This document shows positions 53,245 through 57,847 of a stretch of 57,847 nt of DNA, in pieces; the stretch's first letter is position 1, and the number at the start of each line of letters is the position of its first letter. The position numbers and the translations under genes are program-made. Under the pieces are notes generated by a model. The model was not told the DNA's origin. It worked only from the letters and a program-made list of their open reading frames with translations, and searched no databases. Origin of the DNA: DATAGF01 sp963813355 (GTDB lineage: Bacteria > Actinomycetota > Thermoleophilia > Miltoncostaeales > Miltoncostaeaceae). The stretch lies in NCBI GenBank assembly GCA_963813355.1, contig CAWEYS010000009.1, positions 1 to 57,847 of the forward strand, read 5' to 3'.

Positions 53245-53322
53245 GCGCACAATCTTCAGCGCGTGTCGAGCCGCACACTTTTGCTTGACAGCCGTTAAAG
53301 TCGGTGTACGGTTGCGCACAAT
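53245..53322 (+). promoter_or_regulatory. leaderless promoter and GCGCACAAT repeats of the sugar operon
   Basis: TTGACA (53285-53290), 16 bp, TACGGT (53307-53312) gives a predicted start about one base before the ATG at 53321. GCGCACAAT occurs at 53245-53253 and again at 53314-53322 over the start codon. These are candidate half-sites for the ROK repressor. A GCGCTAAGCGC palindrome lies at 53238-53248. Confidence 0.65.
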
Positions 53323-54479
53323 GGCGCGGAGGCCTCGGGCGGCGATCGCGGGCACCGGCTTCATCGGGGCCGTCCATGCGCGCGCCGTCGCCGCCGGCCG
53401 GCGGCGCTGCGGGGGTGGCCGCCTCGACGCCCGAGCGCGTCGCGCGAGGCGGCGCCGCGCCTCGGCGCCGAGACGCGCCTACGAGACGCGCCGAGGCCCT
53501 CGTCGACGACCGGCGTCGACGTCGTCCACATCTGCACGCCGAACCACCTCCACGCGCACGCTCGCGCGAGCGCGCGCTGACGGCCGGCAAGCACGTGATC
53601 TGCGAGAAGCCGCTCGCGCTCGACCTCGACGCGGCGCGGAGCGCCTCGCGGCGCTGGCCGCCGGCCGCCGGCCTGCGCGGCCGTGCCGTTCGCCTACCGC
53701 TTCTACCCCACCGTGCGCGAGGCGCGCGAGCGCGATCGCGCTGCGGCGGGAGCGGCGCCGTGCACCTCGTCCACGGGACCTACCTGCAGGACTGGCTGCT
53801 CGGCGCCGAGGACGACAACTGGCGCGTCGACGCCGAGCTGGGCGGCGCCTCGCGCGCCTTCGCCGACATCGGCTCGCACTGGTGCGACCTCGCGGAGTTC
53901 GTCTCGGGCCACCGGATCACCCGCCTCAGCGCGCGCACCACGATCGTCGTGCCCGAGCGCGTGCGCGGGCGAGGACCGGGAGGCGTTCGCGCGGGGCAAC
54001 GGCGACGGGGGCGCCGCGAGGTCGACCACCGAGGACGCCGTCGTGGTCCAGTTCGAGACCGACGGCGGGGCGCTCGGCTCGGCGGTGATCAGCCAGATCT
54101 CGGCCGGCCGCAAGAACCGGCTGTGGCTCGAGGTCGACGCCGCCGATGAGGCGCTCGCCTTCGACCAGGAGGACGCGGAGTCGCTGTGGGTCGGCCGCCG
54201 CGACGAGTCGCGACGATCGTGCGCCGCGACCCGGCGTCGCTGTCGCCGCAGGCGGCGCGGCTCGCGGTGCTGCCGGCCGGCCACCCGCAGGGCTACCAGG
54301 ACTGCTTCGACCTCTTCGTCGCCGACGTCGTTCGCGGCGATCGGGACCGGCGAGCGGCCCGACGGGCTGCCGGCGCTTCGCGGACGGGCTGCGGGCGGCC
54401 CAGATCACCGACGCCGTGCTGACCTCGGCCGCGCGAGCGGCGCTGGGTCGACGTCGCCCCGGCGGAGGTGCCCTCGTGA
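53321..54479 (+). pseudogene. Gfo/Idh/MocA-family oxidoreductase (frameshifted)
   Basis: Reconstructed length is about 383 residues. The Rossmann start is RAAIAGTGFIGAVHARAVAA, the substrate/cofactor motif HVICEKPLALDLDAA, and the C-terminal domain contains GAVHLVHGTYLQDWL and ADIGSHWCDLAEFVSGHRIT. The family oxidises or reduces sugars and inositols with NAD(P). Several single-base shifts (53400-53700, near 53970, 54210 and 54350) break the frame. ATG 53321 appears leaderless. The stop at 54477-54479 overlaps the next GTG. Confidence 0.82.
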
Positions 54480-55398
54480 AGCTGGGCTTCCTCACGGCCT
54501 GCATGCCCGAGCGCCCGCTCGAGGAGATCGCCGCCTGGGCCGGGGCGAACGGCTACGAGACGCTCGAGCTCGCGGCGTGGCCGGGCGAGGGCGACCGCCC
54601 GTTCGTGGCGCGCCACCTCGCGGCCGACGGGTTCGACGAGGCCGAGGCCGAGCGGGTCGCGGCCGCGCTCGAGGACAACGGGCTGACGGTCTCGGCCCTC
54701 GCCTACTACGACAACAACCTCCACCCCGACCCGACGAGCGCGAGGCGATCCACGCGCACCTGCGGGCGTGCATCGACGCCGCCGCCGCGCTCGGCGGCCC
54801 GCCGGTCGGCACCTTCATCGGGCGCGACCCGGGGCGCTCGGTCGCCGAGAACCTCCGCGAGGCCGAGCGGGTCTTCCCGCCGCTCGTCGACTACGCGGGC
54901 GAGCGCGGCGTGAAGCTGATGATCGAGAACTGCGTGATGGAGGGCTGGCACCCGGACGGCTACCCGGGCAACCTCGCCTACTCGCCCGAGCTGTGGGAGT
55001 GGATGTTCGAGCTCGGGCTGTACCTGAACTTCGACCCGTCGCACCTGCTGTGGCTGGGCATCGACCCGGTCGCGGCGCTGCGGCCGTACGTGGATCGGGT
55101 CGCCCACGCCCACGCCAAGGACGCCGAGACCTTCCCGCGGCTCCGCGACCGCTACGGCTTCTTCGGGCGGACGTCCACCCGCGAGCGGGACCCGTGGGAC
55201 ATGGGCTGGTGGCGCTACCGCATCCCCGGCCTCGGCGAGGTCGACTTCCGCCGCTACGTCGATGCGCTCTACGAGGGCGGCTTCGACGGCGTGCTCTCGG
55301 TCGAGCACGAGGACCCGGTCTGGGGCGGCACGCCGGAGCGGGTCGAGCAGGGCCTCCGGATCGCGCACGCGCACCTGCGGCCGATGGTGGCCGCGTGA
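54476..55398 (+). pseudogene. sugar phosphate isomerase/epimerase (one frameshift)
   Basis: A TIM-barrel protein of about 308 residues (AP-endonuclease 2 family, xylose isomerase-like). It starts VKLGFLTACMPERPLEEIAA. Metal-site segments include KLMIENCVMEGWHPDG, FDPSHLLWLGIDP, AHAHAKDAET and LSVEHEDPVWGG. One base is missing near 54730, where HPDP passes to EREAIHAHLRACIDA. The GTG at 54476 overlaps the oxidoreductase stop. Together they probably process a sugar or cyclitol imported by the ABC transporter downstream. Confidence 0.85.
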
Positions 55399-56919
55399 CC
55401 GCCGATCCTCGAGGTCCGCGGGCTCGTCAAGGAGTACCCCGGCGTCAAGGCGCTCGCAGGGCGTGGACTTCGACGTCCTCGCGGGCGAGGTCCACTGCCT
55501 GCTCGGGCCCAACGGCGCCGGCAAGTCGACCCTCATCAAGTGCGTGTCCGGCGTGGTCGAGCCGACCGCCGGCGAGATCCTGCTTCGACGGCGAGCCGCT
55601 CCCGCAGGGCGACCCCGCCGGCTCGCTCGCGCGCGGCGTGGGGACGATCTACCAGGAGCTCGACCTGGTCGACGACCTCACCGTCGCCGAGAGCATCTTC
55701 CTCGGACGCGAGCCGCGCCGCGGCCCGCTGCTCGACCGCAAGCAGATGGACCAGCGAGTCCCCCGCGCTGCTCGAGCGCCTCGGCCACGACGGGATCCCG
55801 CCGCGGGCGAAGATCAAGGCGCTCCGGCCGGCGGCGCAGCAGATCGTCTCGATCGCCCGCGCCCTCTCCGGCGAGGTCCGCCTGCTGATCATGGACGAGC
55901 CGTCGGCGATCCTCGACGAGGGCGAGATCGAGACGCTCTTCGGCGTCGTCCGCCGCCTCACCGCCGAGGGCGTCGGCGTCATCTACATCTCCCACCGCCT
56001 CGATGAGATCCGCCGCATCGGCGACCGCGTGACCGTGCTGGCCGACGGCCGCACGACGGCGACCGGCATCCCGGCCACGACGCCGACCGACGAGCTCGTC
56101 GCGCTGATGATCGGCCGGCGGGTCGAGCAGCTCTACCCCGAGCGCCCGAAGGGCGTCGGCGAGGTGCTGCTCGAGGCGCGCGGCCTGCGGCGGCTGCCCG
56201 CGGTCCGCGACGGCGAGCCTGAAGGTGCGCGCCGGCGAGGTCGTCGGCCTCGGCGGCCTCGTCGGGTCGGGGCGCAGCGAGCTGCTCGGCCTGATCTACG
56301 GCATCGAGCTGCCGGACGAGGGCGAGGTCTTCGTCGCCGGCAAGCGGCTCCGCGCGGCAGCCCCAGCCGGGCGATCGGGGCCGGCCTCGGGCTCGCGCCC
56401 GAGGACCGCAAGTCGCAGGGCCTCGTCCTCGACTGGAGCCTCACCAAGAACGTGAGCCTCTCCGACCTCGGGCGCTTCCGGCGCGCCGGCCTGCTCGACA
56501 TCCGCGCCGAGCGGCGACGCGGTGCGGAGCAGCTGCGGGCGCTGCAAGACCGTCCCCGACGACGTCGACCGCATCGTCCGCCTGCTCTCGGGCGGCAACC
56601 AGCAGAAGGTCGTGCTGGCGCGCTGGCTGCTGCGCGAGTGCCGGGTGCTGCTGCTCGACGAGCCGACGCGCGGCGTCGACGTCCCGACCAAGGCCGAGAT
56701 CTACCGGCTGATCACCGACCTCGCGCAAGGCGGGGCCTCGGCGTGCTCGTCGTCTCGTCCGAGCTCGAGGAGCTCGTCGGGATCTGCACGCGGATCCTCG
56801 TCATGCGCGAGGGCGAGATCGTGGCCGAGGTCGACGGCGCGGCGGCGACCGAGCAGGAGCTCCTGCGGCACGCCGTCGCGCCGATCGAGGCACCGGTGCT
56901 GGCCGAGGAGGTCGAGTGA
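55395..56919 (+). pseudogene. sugar ABC importer ATPase, two-cassette RbsA/XylG-like (frameshifted)
   Basis: A protein of about 508 residues with two ABC cassettes. The first has Walker A GPNGAGKST and Walker B LLIMDEPSAIL with an altered signature (LRPAAQQIVSIARAL). The second has a degenerate P-loop GLVGSGRSEL, signature LSGGNQQKVVLARWL and LLLDEPTRGVDV. This asymmetry is normal in the monosaccharide importer family. Single-base shifts occur near 55405, 55460, 55585, 55760, 56218, 56360, 56520, 56545 and 56735. The GTG at 55395 overlaps the previous stop, and its stop overlaps the permease GTG. Confidence 0.85.
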
Positions 56920-57847
56920 CCCCGCGACCATCCGCGACGCGGCGCTCGCGCGCTGCGCGGCCTCGAGCTCCAGGAGTACGCGCTGGGCCTCGTCGTCGTG
57001 CTGCTGTTCGTCGCCGGCGCGATCCTCAAGCCGGACACGTTCCCCACCTGGGACAACGTCCGCAACATGCTCACCCAGGCGAGCGTCGTCGGCGTGCTGG
57101 CCATCGGCATGACCTTCGTGATCGCGACCGCGGGCATCGACCTGTCGGTCGGCTCGATCGTCGCCGCCGCCGGCGTGTTCGGCGGCATCCTCGTCGACCC
57201 CGGGGCTCGACCCTGTGTTCATCGTCGGCGCGGTCGCCTTCGCGACCCGCTCGGCACGGTCAACGCGACCTCCATCGCCTACGGGCGGGTGGTGCCGTTC
57301 ATCGCGACCCTCGCCATGTTTCCATCGCCCGCGGGCTGGCCCTGCTGCTCAACGACAAGCTGCCGGTGAGCCTGCTCGACCTCAACGGCGGGTCGTTCGG
57401 CGACCCCGCGCCCCTTCTCGCTGCTCTGGTTCGGCACCGGCCGGATCCTCGGGATACCGGTCTCGGTCTACGTCTTCATACTCTATCACCATCGCGGGGC
57501 TGGGTGGGTGGTCAACCGACCGATACGGCCGCTTCGTGGTGGCCGTGGGCGGCAACCGGGAGGCCGCCCGCGTGGCCGGGGTCCCGGTGCGGCGGGTCAT
57601 CTTCAGCGTCTACGTGCTGTCCGGGCTGCTCGCGGGCGTCGCGACCGGGCTGCTGTGCGCCCGCCTCGGCAGCGCGTCACCGGTCAGCGGAAACCTCGAC
57701 CAGTTCGACGCCATCGGCGCCGTCGTCATCGGCGGCACCAGCCTCGCCGGCGGCCGGGGCGACCATCGTCGGGACCTTCCTCTCGCTCCTGACCTTCGCA
57801 CTGATCTTCAGCCTCATGACACAGCTCAACCTCGCGACCGAGGTCCA
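56916..57847 (+). pseudogene. sugar ABC importer permease, RbsC-like (frameshifted, truncated by window end)
   Basis: A polytopic permease. Visible parts include LGLVVVLLFVAGAILKPDTF, VLAIGMTFVIATAGIDLSVG, AVGGNREAARVAGVPVRRVI (the loop that contacts the ATPase) and IGGTSLAGGRG. Frameshifts occur near 56925, 57205, 57320 and later. The gene runs off the window at 57847, so the C-terminus and any sugar-binding protein gene are not seen. The GTG at 56916 overlaps the ATPase stop. Confidence 0.8.

Overview
The window is uniformly GC-rich, with dense coding on both strands, many GTG starts and repeated four-base GTGA stop/start overlaps. Product mix and gene orders (lysA-hom-thrC-thrB, BTAD-type regulators, YCII/ECF sigma pairs, class I cytochrome c maturation genes) point to an actinobacterium, probably Thermoleophilia-like. 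That placement is inference. No rRNA, tRNA, CRISPR array, integrase or insertion sequence was recognised, so this looks like ordinary chromosome.

Layout. 1-6.2 kb (minus): a coupled aspartate-family operon lysA, hom, thrC, thrB, then a divergent folP homologue and a small transaldolase. 6.2-7.6 kb: an alpha/beta hydrolase and a type V uracil-DNA glycosylase. 7.6-9.9 kb: a leaderless multicopper oxidase plus ZIP transporter unit with a palindrome inside its promoter. 9.9-15.3 kb: a small exported protein, a cupin, a very large BTAD/cyclase-like/ATPase/TPR regulator and a small unknown protein, with about 11-bp phased direct repeats in both intergenic regions. 15.3-20.4 kb (minus): two M23 peptidoglycan hydrolases, then ccmI-like, ccmF and a Cys-type ccmE. 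20.4-25.4 kb: an ASCH/winged-helix protein, a Fic protein behind a large operator, a thiosulfate sulfurtransferase, a LigC-like DNA ligase and two unknowns. 25.3-30 kb (minus): SDR, AcuC-type deacetylase, SpoIIE phosphatase, STAS protein, YjbQ. 30-32 kb: two paralogous small proteins of unknown function beside a second BTAD regulator. 32-39.3 kb: small membrane proteins, a PAS/GAF/GGDEF cyclase, a putative glycoside hydrolase, an alpha/beta hydrolase and a molybdopterin/flavin redox operon. Two near-identical promoter-plus-hairpin cassettes flank the hydrolase. 39.3-42.2 kb: a split NHEJ-type ligase and polymerase pair. 42.2-51.8 kb: a WYL regulator, an ECF42-like sigma with its DGPF partner, AlkZ-like, glutaryl-CoA dehydrogenase-like and carbonic anhydrase genes, and an ECF41-like sigma with its epimerase partner. 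52-57.8 kb: a ROK repressor divergent from a sugar oxidoreductase, isomerase and ABC importer operon that runs off the window.

The strongest unexplained theme is regulatory. Short direct repeats spaced 11 bp recur at 10.3, 11.1, 32.0, 36.35, 37.4 and 51.8 kb. This is the spacing used by BTAD/SARP regulators, and two such regulators are encoded here. At 36.35 and 37.4 kb the repeats sit exactly 8 bp from a TANNNT -10 and are followed at the predicted transcript 5' end by a covarying RNA hairpin. Fully symmetric or mirrored divergent promoters serve the two ECF sigma loci. Several genes appear leaderless, with the geometry TANNNT, about 7 bp, start codon.

Caution: at least ten genes carry single-base frameshifts (mostly +1, clustered at 14-15 kb and 52-57.8 kb) that look like sequence errors. 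Coordinates there span the reconstructed gene.
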